NCBI GenBank assembly: GCA_029962745.1
Contig: CM057162.1
Coordinates: 4,220,481 to 4,284,480, forward strand
Length of the DNA stretch: 64,000 nt
Source of the DNA: Echinometra lucunter
Lineage: Eukaryota; Echinodermata; Echinoidea; Camarodonta; Echinometridae
Reading direction: 5' to 3'
The position numbers and the translations under genes are program-made. Shown one piece after another: positions 13,000 to 24,760 of the stretch; position 1 is the first letter of the stretch; each line of letters starts with the position of its first letter. Below the pieces are notes generated by a model that saw only the letters and a list, made by a program, of their open reading frames with translations, did no database searches and was not told the origin of the DNA.

Positions 13000-15700
13000 G
13001 TGTTTTGTATTCCCCACTTTCCTCTTTGGCTGTCTTTTCTTATTCATCAAGGTTACTTTCTGTCTACGAGTACAATTTTGTTTGGGTATACATCTGATAT
13101 GGGACAACAAAAAAAGACACTTGAAACATTCTAAATACCATGACATTCAACACAGAGTTGGGATAAAACGTCAACAATATTTGAAAGTTTTCCGAAGTTA
13201 AAGAGGAAGTCCTTCTTCAACTTACACCTTATTCAGATAAAACCATCATTATCAATTTATCAATGAAATTACAAAGACAACCTTGTCTCCTTTAACATAC
13301 AATTGGATTCTACATTCTACTGGAAACAGACAAAGCTAAATTCTTCCTCATTTCATGTTCTTTGCCCAACAAAATCCCTAGCCTGACTGTTAAAGAAATA
13401 CTGTCCTTTGACAAAGATCTTGGCTGATCGCTTGTGACATCCACATCATTGCAAAATGGCATCTGCAACAAACAAGTACCACTCGGAGAAGAAAAGGACG
13501 ATGTTTTGCCAATTTCAAGATCGATGCCAAAAAAGGAGGAGAAAACAGCAAGAAAAGGATGATTGATTCTCCCTCTCCTCTCCCAAGTTTTAGTGTCATT
13601 TCTAATTTCCTGCCTCTGCGTACCCGTTGGGGGCAGTGTTTCAACAGGCTATTTTTGTAGACGAAGCAGTCTGGTCCATTCCTTGGGAGATAGTGAGCTT
13701 TCCTCAAATCAAAGATTGATGGTTAGGTTTTGGCATGCTACTCATACAGATTAATGTGCACTATCCATCATACGATGTGCCTGGAATGTATCGCAAGGAA
13801 AAAAGATGGAGATCTCAAGGAAAACGGTGGAGCCAAGACACAGGCGGAAGCAAAGATTCAAAGATAATGTTAGGAAGGACCTTAGAAGGACGGAATCACA
13901 TTGGCAGACTGTTAATTAGCTTGGTGCCCGAATGGCATTTTCTTCTATTTTGAAATCAGGGACTTAATACCATCTGGCTCTTTATGTATGTGCCTAAACT
14001 ACAGAAAGTCTGAAATCGTATGATGCCTGCACTGATGTATCAGGCTTTTACCCTGTGTCTTAACATTGGCACTTCATTCCTTTTTATAGGTCCTAACTTA
14101 AGCTTCTCATAAATTTTGAACATTTTTTTTGGGGGGGGGAAGAAACTGGGAAGGCTGATGGAAGGGCAAAAAATATGCTTTAATTCAAAACATAATTGAC
14201 CATGAGACAGATGCTGAATATAAATTGGAATTCTAGATGAATAAATGCATTTAAAAACATCTCATTTTAATTAGATGGATGTCAATAGGGCAGAGACATA
14301 TCATCTAAACAAAGCTTGAGGGCAAACAACTGGAATAATTGCCCTTGATAAAACTCCTGTAAAATTCACAAATCTTAAGGAGCAAAATGCTTGTTAATTT
14401 TGAGCGACATATGCCAATTACATTGATGATTTGAAGTAATGTGCAGAAGTTCTTCTCTTTTTTCAAGTCAGCAAGAAAACTCAGTAGAATAATTGAGAAA
14501 ATAAAAGGATGAATAGAGGGGTCCAAAAAAAAAAAAATCATGCTTAAAAAAACCAACAAATCGACAGTGACTGACACTTTTAATCAAGCAAATCGTATTT
14601 CCTGCTTTCGATTCTTCTTATAATGTTAAAGAATACACTGTGAGGAATGAAAACTACCAGCTTTATTGTGATGAAACAAAACAGAAATACAGAAGAAAAA
14701 TCTGTGGTTGAATTTTGATTGAGGTTTTATACTTGTCAACCTCTCTCCCCCCAAAACGATGTGCTCTGAAAGCAGTTCAGGTTCTGGTGAGTCCAATTTA
14801 GTGAGTATTTTTGACAAGTTCTCCAACACCTTCCGTCCTAAATCCTGGTCCCTATTAACTCTTAGATCATAACTTGCTTTCAATACGGGCTTATAGAAAG
14901 ACGGCACGATGTCGGTTGGTAATTGCTCTCGCGTACAAAGTGTCGATGTAACCTTTTGATCGGGCACAATGCGAAGTGACAACCATTGTAATGCCATGAA
15001 TAGCAACAACACCAAAATACTTCCCTAATTATTAGCACAAAAATATGGAATTCTGTCCGATGGAGAAAGAAAATACAGAGAAATTTGCTAAAGAAGAGAA
15101 GGGCTTGGAGCTTTGATCAACTCTGCGGTTGTTTTTATTACGCTGAGGCTACACGTTTAACGGGTCGCCGCCTTTCTCATGTAGGCTATTGTAAGCTCAA
15201 AGTGGGTAGGTTTTGGGATAGAAGGGGTTTTTCTTTTTCCAACTTCAAATAGAGCAGCTCTTTTGATGGGAAAGGTGTGAAAAGGACAGCCTGGGGTAAT
15301 TGGGGAAGAATTGTCGCCAGAGCAGGGAGGAAGGTGAGCAGGGCCAACAGACGACACCCACCACTCTGAATCTACCGATCCTTTTAAAACTGACGCAGCG
15401 TTAGACAAAAACACCGTCACAGGTTGTAAGTCCTAAATCCGCTCTGTCTCCAGCCCCACTGTGGAAGGTGTCTGAACCCTTTCAGCCATTCTTATAAACA
15501 TCTGTTTACTTTTTGGATCTTGCATTGGTGCAGTATTCAGTAGAGGCCATCGCTTGCCCTGATAGGGCATCTCAAACGTATTTATGTTTTAACCTCTCCT
15601 GCTGTTATTCAAGTCACTGAAGACCAATCTAAAATTTTACCTTTCTATATTTCCCACATCTGTTAAAAAGAGAGGCTTCTTACATTCATTCCTTTGACCG
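13000..15700. other. no gene seen
   Basis: Mostly unique sequence without MITEs. A minus-strand frame at 14626-15015 (129 residues, hydrophobic start MVLLLFMALQWLSL) is the most ordinary-looking long frame outside repeats, but I do not recognise it and see no splice context that helps. Confidence 0.4.
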
Positions 15701-15711
15701 TGTACCTATCA

Positions 15712-16325
15712 AGCCCATTCATTATAGAATTATTTTAAAGCCTAATGTAATCAGCTTTTCTTCTCCAAATTGGCAACACCAATATTCATTTTCATTGCTA
15801 CATTTTTTCTTATAATAAGTCATGTGTATTAAGGAAGGGAATATAATTTGACAGAATATTTTCCCCAAGCAAATAAACTTTATTGTCCATGCTGAATCAA
15901 AGCATATTTACAATATAAACCTAGGTTACTTTCTCCATTAAACAGACAAGTACAAGGTATAACAAAAAAAAAAAAACAACAACATGTACATAAAGAAGTA
16001 AAAAAATTTTGCGAACATAAACAAGGAACATATAAACAAGAGAAAAACAAACTTGAGAGGTATAACTGACCATGGATGGATTCTGATGTAGATCTCCAGT
16101 ACTTAGACAAAAAAGTCTGATTAATAAGAAGTTAAAAAGTTGCCAATTTGCATGGAAAAAACAGTAATTTTGAACTCCCATCGCATTGCCAATTTAAGCG
16201 CTTTAATACTTATTTTCCTTTAAAAAGTTTTCAGCACCAAGCAACAAATACCTGACAAAATAAAAATGGGTATAACATGTGTAGCATTGTTTGGTCCTTT
16301 CATTTTGGTTCACAAATGCACTTTA
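15712..16325 (+). mobile_element. piggyBac-like MITE, copy C, interrupted and truncated
   Basis: The left end reads CCCATTCATTATAGAATTAT and the interior follows copy A up to about 15860, resumes at about 16131 after the nested insertion, and fades near 16325. The right terminal repeat is missing. Confidence 0.65.
15863..16130 (-). mobile_element. insertion inside a TTAA MITE, possibly a LINE-derived short element
   Basis: Comparison with the intact MITE at 7017 shows that extra DNA sits between GACAGAA and AAGTTAAAAAGTTGCC. On the minus strand the insert begins near a frame containing CLSTGDLHQNPSM, reminiscent of the GDIHPNPGP motif near the start of some CR1-like ORFs. It then has a T-rich region and ends with GGACAATAAAGTTTATTTGC, a polyadenylation-like end. 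It may be an internally deleted LINE. The motif match is partial. Confidence 0.4.
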
Positions 16326-17028
16326 GAGAATCTTATTTTCACTTTTTTCTTCAGGAAAGCATGGACAGAGGAACTTTACAGAACGTTGTTGTGCCCCCCT
16401 CCCTCCCAAACAGATATCAAAATGATTGTCAGGAAAGAGGAGAAACTGTATGAGAGTAAAACCTTCTATTGTGTAATGTAGTCCATATCTTGAGGCATGG
16501 GTTTATTTTGAGGATCTCGTGTCCTTTCGGCTCGGTAAGGGTGCTAGCTGCTTTCACATAGTTCCACCTTTACTCATCCTCCTTCTGACAATTATCACTT
16601 TTGAGAACAACCAGATCCAATGAAATATTTCACCAAATATCTATATTTTTTCTTTTATTTCCAAAGATGAGAAACCAAGGAATTTCTAGCTTGAAGATCG
16701 GCTGGGTTGTGTTTCAAATGTGGAAACTTTTACATATTTGCCTGACATTGTCTGTGATATCTCAAAACGAAGTATACTAGATGGAAAACACCCAAACATA
16801 ATGACGAATCATGGGGAATTACGTAGAAATGTTTCATATGCAGAAATTTTTGTTACATATCGTTTTATTTGCTCAGAGCCCAGAAAGAATGTTAATCAAT
16901 GTCATGTGAGTGAACAGCCTCCACTCCCACTGAACATGGGTGGTTTCTGTATCTAACTCACTGCCTATGTGAACTGTGTGATCCCTGTACAAAGTCTATG
17001 AGTACTTTCAGAATTCAATGGTGAATGG

Positions 17029-17068
17029 GTTAAACCTATGGGAACGACCTAATTCAGCAGTCATCATG
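17029..17068 (+). mobile_element. partial TTAA mini-MITE
   Basis: Only the right half is recognisable: TTAAACCTATGGGAACG and then ATTCAGCAGTCATC, matching the right half of copy 1. Confidence 0.4.
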
Positions 17069-17329
17069 TCAAGAGTAAATAAAATTGATTTTACCTATCC
17101 TTTCATGCATTTTGAGAGTAAAAAGAAATGTTGAGTGAATTTGGCAAAAAGAAACTAATTCAAAAGGAAGAAAAGATGAAAGCTATGCAAATTATCCCAT
17201 TGTCTATACTGGAGATGGCCCAGATGGGCGATCCCCTGTATTAGGCCAAGGGGATTGAAAGATTGAAAGAATTCAGTTATCAACAAGTTAAAGAATTCTC
17301 AAACTTCTTTTTTTTTTTTTAAATAATTT

Positions 17330-17446
17330 TCCTTTTTGTTGTTACCTGTGTAATTTTGTATCACACTCTTTCTCTGTTTGATGTGCTTCGTTTCTGAATT
17401 TGAAAAGGCGCTTTATAAACAAAGGTTATTATCATTATTATTACTG
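17330..17446 (+). mobile_element. LINE-like 3' tail
   Basis: The sequence ends in AAAAGGCGCTTTATAAACAA followed by GGTTATTATCATTATTATTACT, a typical CR1/L2-like 3' UTR end with an ATT-rich tail. No coding part remains, so it would be a very short 5'-truncated insertion or a SINE that borrowed the same tail. Confidence 0.5.
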
Positions 17447-17876
17447 CATGTAAAGTGGATTGACAGGAAAATGAGAAGGTGAAAGGTATGAAAAAAATGG
17501 AAGAGACCGGAAGGGAAAATTGTCTGATCCAGAACATCCCTTAATTCAATTTTCTGATAGAAGATATCCCATGACAAAATTGAGGTTAGTAACCGCCTAG
17601 TAACCATCTAATATCAACGCTACCTCAATTTCTACCTTCCAGGAGTTTAATGTAATTACTTCTAAATGTACATTTACTCAATTTTCACTAAATATCTTAA
17701 TCAAATTTGCACAACTATTAGTTCAACAGCTTGCTAATACAATCCTTCATCTCCCTCTCGTCTATGAAGCTGAGAAAATAGAAATCAATTATTGGAGGTA
17801 TTCGATTGCGCAAATATTTGTTTGCCAAAATGCTGCCCTATGACATGAATACAATACACCCCTCCTACTCTTTCTC

Positions 17877-17924
<48 letters not shown>

Positions 17925-17930
17925 TCTCTC
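17877..17930 (+). repeat. CT dinucleotide repeat
   Basis: About 26 CT units interrupted once by TA. Confidence 0.95.
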
Positions 17931-18957
17931 AACTCATGAACCACAGCATAACCCCTTTCTCACTACCAATCAATTCTGCCTTGACTGTGATCCTTAGTTA
18001 ACCCTTCTTCTCCCACCACAAATTACCCTATCAAAATTCACACAGCTCTCTTGCAAGTTCAGAAGGCTAAGAGTTAAGGGCACTGTCATGTTACGCCTGC
18101 CCATCTTTTTTAAAGGCTCTTAACAGGCTTTCGGGGGAGGGGAGAGCAAATTTGAGAATGGGTCTGGAATCGATATTTCGCCGGGGCTTCTGACTCGAGG
18201 GAGGCAAGACCCTCTATGAGATTAACCCGGTAACACGATAGGTACCCTGTCTAGATCCGAGAGACAACGAACGTTTGACTCGCCTGATGGATGCCTTAAA
18301 TACACATGTTGTTTCAGGGATGCGTAGCGAGAAAAAGGATGGAGGGAGGGGGAAATCACAACTAGGCACAACCAAAACAAGCAATGAAAACTCTTTCTAT
18401 TGTAATGCTCGAGACAAATGACCGTGCATGCAAATTTCTGATTCTGTCGCCCATCATAACCTGTCATCTGTCAAGTTATGATCGTCTTTCAACAAAAGGA
18501 ATGCTTGAATAAAATCTATGATTCACTGTTATTTTGGAGCTTAATCACCAATCATATTCATTAATATTTGACAGCTTAATTGCATTTTTGCTTTCTTAGC
18601 TCAGTAATTAGGAATTTGATGGGTCAATCAATAGATCAAACACCAGCTCATTTTTAGAAATTTTTTAAAACAATAATCAAAGTGACTCATGACTGCTAGA
18701 GCAGTTAAATTTGAGAAGATTTCTTTTCACTTTGTATTTTTTTGTCCTTTATTATTCACATTTTCTTTTAAAAAAGAAAAAAAAATGGACATTTCATTTA
18801 AAAATGCTGACTAAGAACTATTACCAAACAAGTTACTGAGGAGAGAATGATGGTAAAACTATAACAATGGTAATGACATAGATAAAGATGACGATGGTTA
18901 GGAGAATAATAATGGTTCTATGGTAATGATGATAATGGTGATGATAATTACAAAAAA

Positions 18958-19548
18958 GACTCTGAAGATGATACCGGAAATGATAATGAAGGAGAATGTA
19001 ATAGTGATAATGACACAGATGATCATAATGACGATGAGGACAAGGATGATAGTGGTGATGGTGATAATGGTGATGATGATGGTGATGATGATGATGGTGA
19101 TGACGATGATGGTGATGATGATCATGATGATGGTGATGATGATGATGACGATGGTGATGATGACGATGGTGATGACGATGGTGATGATGATCATGATGAT
19201 GGTGATGATGATGACGACGACGATGGTGATGATGACGATGGTGATGACGATGATGGTGATGGTGGTGGTGGTGATGATGGTGATGATAACGATGAGGATG
19301 AAGATGATGATCAAGATAATGAGGATGATAGTGGCGATGATGATGGTGATGATGGTGATGGTGATGATAATGATGGTTGGTGATGATGATGATAGTGATG
19401 ATGATGAGGATGAGGATCATGATGAAGATGATGATCAAGATAATAAGGATGATAGTGGCGATGATGACGGTGATGATGATGATGATGATAGTGATGATGA
19501 TGAAGATGAGGGTAATGATGAGGCTGATGATAGTAATTATAATGAATA
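18958..19548 (+). repeat. imperfect GAT/GATGGT array, about 0.6 kb
   Basis: Built mainly from GAT triplets with GGT and GAC variants. Long frames on both strands (aspartate/methionine-rich on plus, histidine-rich on minus) follow from the repeat and are not taken as genes. Higher-order blocks recur, for example GATGATCATGATGATGGTG. Confidence 0.95.
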
Positions 19549-19566
19549 AAGACTTCTCATTTTCCT

Positions 19567-19613
19567 GTGTGCTAAATAAAGGGGCTACCCTGATCCAGTA
19601 AACATTGGGTTAA
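19567..19613 (-). mobile_element. partial TTAA mini-MITE
   Basis: GTGCTAAATAAAGGGGCTACCC and the end AACATTGGGTTAA match the terminal half of copies 3 and 5. Confidence 0.4.
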
Positions 19614-20019
19614 CCAGTTCCCAGAAGGGAGTCACAATATCAGGATAGAAGTGACTAGAGAATATCATCAAAGACCCCATCCCCTACCCTCCTTCCAAAT
19701 AGTCCATTCAAACAAATAACCCACTTACTTCACTCACAATAATTTTCATTGCACCACTAAACATTCAGCAAGGCTAAAAACTTGCAAACAATTAATATGC
19801 TATCATCGTAAAAAGGTAGGAGACCTTGCTTACATTCTTCTACTTGTTTTTACTAAAGGGTCACTACCTTCCTGAGTGTGTGGGAGGCCTAAGGAGGACA
19901 TGTAAGTTCACTGACCTAGAGGACGATGACCCCTGGCATTCCAACATGGAAATCTGGTATGAAGGGAGCTAGTTTATAGGAAAGGGTCTTAAAGAATGGA
20001 GTAATTATACCACCTTCCC

Positions 20020-20465
20020 CTTCTCTCTCTCTCTCTATTCTGTTTCATGTGTTTCCTCAGTATTTAAGCCATTTAAATTCCTTTCATTTTTAAAAGTTAC
20101 GGTATCTCTTCCTTTTGAATTGGCATACACAGCACCCCTCCATCTCTCTTTCCTTCTCTTCTTTCTGTCTCTCTCTCTCCTTCTTGTACTATGTTTATTC
20201 ATATCACCCCATCCTTATTCTCAACAAAATTTCTCCCTTTAACCGACCGCCCCCCCTACATCCAATCTCTCTCGTTTTCACTTTTAATACCTTTTACAAG
20301 AATTCCTCAGGCCATTTACCTCTTATCCCCCCAACTGTCTTTCATACTTTCAGAGATATCCTTCACTTAATCTTCCCTCTTTTTTCTTTTCCTCCCTCTC
20401 TCTATCCTTTCGTCCCACCACTTCCTCCCCCCCCCCCCCCCGTCTGTTTTCTCTCTCTACAAATA
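20020..20465 (+). repeat. pyrimidine-rich tract with poly-C run
   Basis: CT-rich with a run of 15 C at 20427-20441. The frames across it are low-complexity. Confidence 0.8.
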
Positions 20466-21847
20466 GAATTAGATCACTAATCCTAGATCGTTTATAGAAA
20501 ATAGGAATTGGGGCACCAACATTTACACATTTTCCAATGTCCAACTTCGCTGGAGCCCAAATCAATCTTTATTCGTCTGTTGGATCACCGTCGAAAACAC
20601 AAAATTGGAAGAATCAAACATCATCTAGTGAGTTTAAGGCGGCGGCGCTCTTTGACCAATCAACCAGCTAAAGAGGAAATGAAACATTTGCATATTCCCC
20701 TCCCCGTATGTTACGTTTTTCAAATGCGCACCTTGTGTCTTGTTACAAACCCATAAAGACGGCAGCAAACTTGTGAATCGAGCGCACGATCATTTGAATT
20801 TCATAGCATCTCACGATAATCGAATGATGGAGGAGAGAATGGAGCGGAATCGAAAGCATGTGAACGAAATCGTTAAAAACATGCTCAGCGTTTCCCGTGA
20901 AGGTGTTTAAACTGTCACAAGCCAGTGAATTCTGGCATCGGTGATTAGTCATACCTGAACATTCCTCACCACTTTCTTAATTGACGGATGAGACAGTAAA
21001 CTATTCATGATAATGGCTTCTGCAAAAAGAAATTTATTGTCCCTTAGCCAAGCTGTCCTCTCACAATAGTTTCCTCAGGTGTGCTGATTGGCGAGTGAGT
21101 GTAATCAAATTGAAGAGATCATTGGGATATTCCATACTTTGATGATCTTTAAAATGTTTTTACTGTTCTCTCTCTTGTTCCCGCTCACCAAACTTCTGTT
21201 CTCCCAGTGTTCGTTCTACTTCAGCCTCTCTCTCTCTCTCTCTTAAAAAAAAATAAATCACACCAACCCAGTCTCCTATGCTTGAATTTCCCTTTGTCTT
21301 CTCCAACATTTTCCTACTTCAACTGGATAGTTCTGATCTAAAAATATACATTTATTCAAAATACCACCATTTTAACAAATATTGCAATGCAATTGTAGAA
21401 GTACACATAAAGAAATGAGATGGTATATTTTGCTACATAACTTAATTGCAACATTTATAATATATTACTATCTATATAGGGCATTTTTGTGGCGCATTGA
21501 AAACACATATTTTTTGTCTGTATGATTTGTCTGTACAATTTCAGAGCATATTTTATAAAGCGCCAAATTCCCCATAGGCTCATGTACAAATTTGCCGTGC
21601 AATATTATGCGATATTGCATGGTCTCTTCGCGTGCGCTCATTGAAACAAACATGCGCAATAATAAAGATCACAGCGCGCGGATACGCAATACACGCAATG
21701 CACAAACGACACTTTGATGATGTCATAAAGAGGTAAGTCAAACTTGTGTGATCAAAAAAAATGTATGATGGGGGCCATTTCTAGTAGCTCAAATGACTTT
21801 TATTGAATTTTAAACCCCTTTCTTGTTGGGTATAGATAATAATAATT

Positions 21848-21988
21848 ATATTGGATGGCTTTATTTCATGGAATACCAGGAATATTCCACTCGTTAGGGC
21901 TAATATTGCACTCATCATCGATTCGTGCAATATTGGCCCTAATTCGTGGACTATTCTCTGGTATCCCATTCAGAGCCATCCAATATAA
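21848..21988. mobile_element. hairpin MITE, 141 bp
   Basis: Two arms of about 63 bases pair (TATATTGGATGGCT with AGCCATCCAATATA, and GGGCTAATATTGCAC with GTGCAATATTGGCCC) around a loop of about 13 bases. Confidence 0.65.
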
Positions 21989-22059
21989 TATAAATATTAC
22001 TTAACTTCTATCATCATTTTAAATCTCTTCTTCTTTTCCTCTCCTCTTCTCCACTACTA

Positions 22060-22136
22060 TCCACTCTCTCTGTCTCTCTCTGTCTCTCTCTGTCCCTCTG
22101 TCTCTGTCTCTCCCGTGTCTCTCTCTGTCTCTCTGA
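22060..22136 (+). repeat. CTCTGT hexamer-type array
   Basis: Repeated CTCTCTGT blocks just 75 bases from robo exon 3's donor, on the intron 3 side. Confidence 0.85.
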
Positions 22137-22210
22137 CTTTTTCACAATTTATGACAATATGGCATGCACAAAATGCCAATCACCATATTCACTATAACAC
22201 AAAAACTTAC

Positions 22211-22388
22211 ATGCAATATCCAGCGTTGCATTTTTGCTGTACGCAACTCCCAGTGAATTCGTCGCGACACACTGGTACACGCCAATGTCTACCCTGGGGA
22301 TGACACGCAGAAAGAAGAGCGCCCCCGTACTCAGGGCAGTTAGGTGACCATCGGTTTTCATTTCCAACGGTTGTCCGTCTTTCAGCCA
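22211..22388 (-). CDS. robo: Roundabout receptor, exon 3: second half of Ig domain 1
   Basis: The exon has 178 bases: 59 codons (residues 67-125) plus one base. The acceptor is a long pyrimidine tract ending in CCTTTAG; the donor at 22210 reads GTAAGT in phase 1. It opens with the Ig core tryptophan in WLKDGQPLE and joins exon 2 in phase 0 without any gap. Then come GALFFLRV (Robo: GSLFFLRI), the D-x-G-x-Y-x-C signature (D100, G102, Y104, C106), and an F/G-strand region ATNSLGVAYSKNATLDIA, close to Robo ARNYLGEAVSxNASLEVA. N119-A-T is a possible N-glycosylation site. The loop after WLKDG is a few residues shorter than I recall for vertebrate Robo. C55 and C106 would form the domain's disulphide. 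The next exon should start Ig2; I did not find it to the left. Confidence 0.88.
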
Positions 22389-23144
22389 CTAAAGGCGAAA
22401 AAGAAAAGATAAAAGAACAATGTTTGCTTTTTAAAACATTAACAGCATTTTAAAATCAATTAATGCATCAATTATCAGAACAGAATCTTTCCTTCTTCAC
22501 ATTTCTTTTTCAAATATTCCAATTATTCACAAACTAGGACGTAAAGAAGAACAAGGAAACAAAACCTAGAAGGCTGAACATAAGGGGACTTTAGCCATCT
22601 CCGTTCACACTAAATATTACATGCTAAACTTTGTAAGTACTGGCATGGCATAAAATGACCTAAACCTATTAAAAGGAACAGTGCCCTGACCCCACTTAAG
22701 AAACTGGTATTGCCTCAAGACCATGACAACAGCCGACAAGAGGTTAAAGAAGTTTGCCATTTTTGTGACAAAAGGATCTATCAAGAGAGGTGCAAAGTGA
22801 GATACCAGCTTGTCAAGATACACCTTTCATTACCCCTCTCCCGATCTCTAAGCCCTGCCAATGCTCCTTTTCACACCTCTTAATCTAGGGAGAGGTGCCC
22901 GACAGGGGCGAAAGGGAAACACACCAAAGGGGGGGGGGGTGTAAGGAGATGACAAAATGACAGTAAGAGACTGGCTAGAGTGAGTGGGAGACGAGCAGAG
23001 TGCTTGCCCCAGAGAAATCAAACGCTGAAAAACAATCGCACACCTTTTCAGCGACAAGGTTTGCCGGCTTGGGGCACCTTCTTTGCGATGTCTTTCGCAC
23101 CTCCGCTGACATCACGGCCCCGATCGCATTCTCTGATCATCTTT

Positions 23145-23260
23145 GCTCATTCTCTCTCTCTCTCTCTCTCTGTCTTTCCCCCTTTCCATTGGTTGGTCCG
23201 TCTGTGTCTGTGTCTTCTTTCTCTCTCTGCCCCTCCCCTCTCTCCTTCTATCACTCTTTC
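23145..23260 (+). repeat. CT-rich tract
   Basis: CT dinucleotides at 23151-23171 and further pyrimidine-rich sequence leading into the TATC array. Confidence 0.8.
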
Positions 23261-23282
23261 CCATACTTTCATAATATCTTTT

Positions 23283-23452
23283 GATATCTATCTATCTATC
23301 TATCTATCCATCTATCTACCTATCTATCTATCTTTCTACTTATCTATCCATCTATCTATTTATCTATCTACTTATCTATCCATCTATCCATCCATCTATC
23401 TATCTATCTATATATCTATCTATCTATCCATCTATCCACCTATCTATCTCAT
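23283..23452 (+). repeat. TATC tetranucleotide array
   Basis: About 42 units of TATC with scattered substitutions (CATC, TACC, TATT). Confidence 0.95.
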
Positions 23453-23925
23453 TCTTCTTTATTTCTTTTTGATGAGTTAAATATTTGGAAAGGAAGTGGA
23501 GAAGACAATAAAAAAGACTGGCCTAATTATACAGCATTTTTATCAACTGTAATCAAAGAAGGTATCTTATACGGGAGAGAGTTTCAGGACTCAAAATTCA
23601 CGATGAAAAATGGCTGCAAATATCAGTAAATATATATTTTTTTAATGTTTCCTTCCTGTCAGTATTATGAGCAAAAACATGTTAAGGGCAAATTTGAGAA
23701 GGAAGGATATATCAGTTTGTTAAGATGGCAAATAAAAAGGAAATCATGGTCTGGTATAGATGTACAGGGAAGTGGTGAAAGCAACACTGTTTTACCTGGT
23801 TCTTGTGTTTTCCAATTTGAAATTTGATTATTACATGTACGTATTAAATACTATCAATGATAGACAGAGGATGAAAGATTTTGTAGGAATAAAGAACAAA
23901 GAGACAGTCAAAGAGAGAGAGAGAA

Positions 23926-24425
23926 NNNNNNNNNNNNNNNNNNNNNNNNNNNNNNNNNNNNNNNNNNNNNNNNNNNNNNNNNNNNNNNNNNNNNNNNNNN
24001 NNNNNNNNNNNNNNNNNNNNNNNNNNNNNNNNNNNNNNNNNNNNNNNNNNNNNNNNNNNNNNNNNNNNNNNNNNNNNNNNNNNNNNNNNNNNNNNNNNNN
24101 NNNNNNNNNNNNNNNNNNNNNNNNNNNNNNNNNNNNNNNNNNNNNNNNNNNNNNNNNNNNNNNNNNNNNNNNNNNNNNNNNNNNNNNNNNNNNNNNNNNN
24201 NNNNNNNNNNNNNNNNNNNNNNNNNNNNNNNNNNNNNNNNNNNNNNNNNNNNNNNNNNNNNNNNNNNNNNNNNNNNNNNNNNNNNNNNNNNNNNNNNNNN
24301 NNNNNNNNNNNNNNNNNNNNNNNNNNNNNNNNNNNNNNNNNNNNNNNNNNNNNNNNNNNNNNNNNNNNNNNNNNNNNNNNNNNNNNNNNNNNNNNNNNNN
24401 NNNNNNNNNNNNNNNNNNNNNNNNN
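23926..24425. other. assembly gap, exactly 500 N
   Basis: A run of 500 N, a conventional placeholder size. It directly follows a GA-rich stretch, so the assembly probably broke in a microsatellite. True content and length are unknown; a short robo-unrelated sequence or repeat may be hidden. Confidence 0.98.
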
Positions 24426-24599
24426 TGTACTTGCCAAGGACCAGTTCATAAGTTGCACAGCAGTGAGGGCATGCAAAGTATAGGACAAGATCATTTTCAA
24501 ATATTGAGAAGATAAATACCACATTAATCTTGATTACATTACTTGTGTCCAGCACTCCTATAACAACTCGGTAACCCCTGATGGCGGATATCTTATAAA

Positions 24600-24760
24600 A
24601 AGTTAGATTTTTGTAAATTTGACATATTTGCAATTGAAATTGATGAAGTACAGACAAATAATAAGAAAATATATACTTTAGGTCATAATCCCAACCTTTT
24701 TTCCTTGATATTCACTGAGTGAGGTATTAAATTGAAGGCAATTTTTCGTTTCATATTTGT
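24600..24760 (+). repeat. dispersed repeat shared with 27350-27690
   Basis: TTTTTGTAAATTTGACATAT, ACTTTAGGTCATAATCCCAA and CGTTTCATATTTG recur in the same order at 27.4-27.7 kb, where about 120 extra bases separate the parts. Confidence 0.48.

Larger units (their letters stand above)
1..22210 (-). other. robo intron 3, left part (next exon not found)
   Basis: The phase-1 donor at 22210 opens an intron whose acceptor should lead into Ig2. I looked on the minus strand for an Ig2 signature (FRQ..PSD, CxPPRGHPEP, W-K-x-G) and did not see one, so the intron probably runs off the left edge at more than 22 kb. If an Ig2 exon is hidden here as a diverged short frame, the label is wrong for part of the interval. 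Confidence 0.5.

Noticed and set aside
14626..15015. Minus-strand 129-residue frame with hydrophobic start
   Set aside because: Looks ordinary in composition but I recognise no family, and its C-terminal part is Phe/His/Ser noise; not enough to call a gene.
18833..19438. Minus-strand 201-residue polyhistidine-like protein
   Set aside because: Read-through of the GAT array; all frames are open because the repeat lacks stops.
18920..19549. Plus-strand 209-residue Met/Val/Asp-rich protein
   Set aside because: Same repeat artefact, with the frame changing character only because the repeat phase shifts.
23283..23452. Possible CRISPR-like array
   Set aside because: It is a plain tetranucleotide repeat without spacers, and the genome is animal.
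22980..23480. Plus-strand 166-residue frame with many YLSI repeats
   Set aside because: Produced by the TATC array and CT tract.
23760..24657. Frames of 226-251 residues across the gap
   Set aside because: Most of their length is N; no real coding evidence on the flanks.
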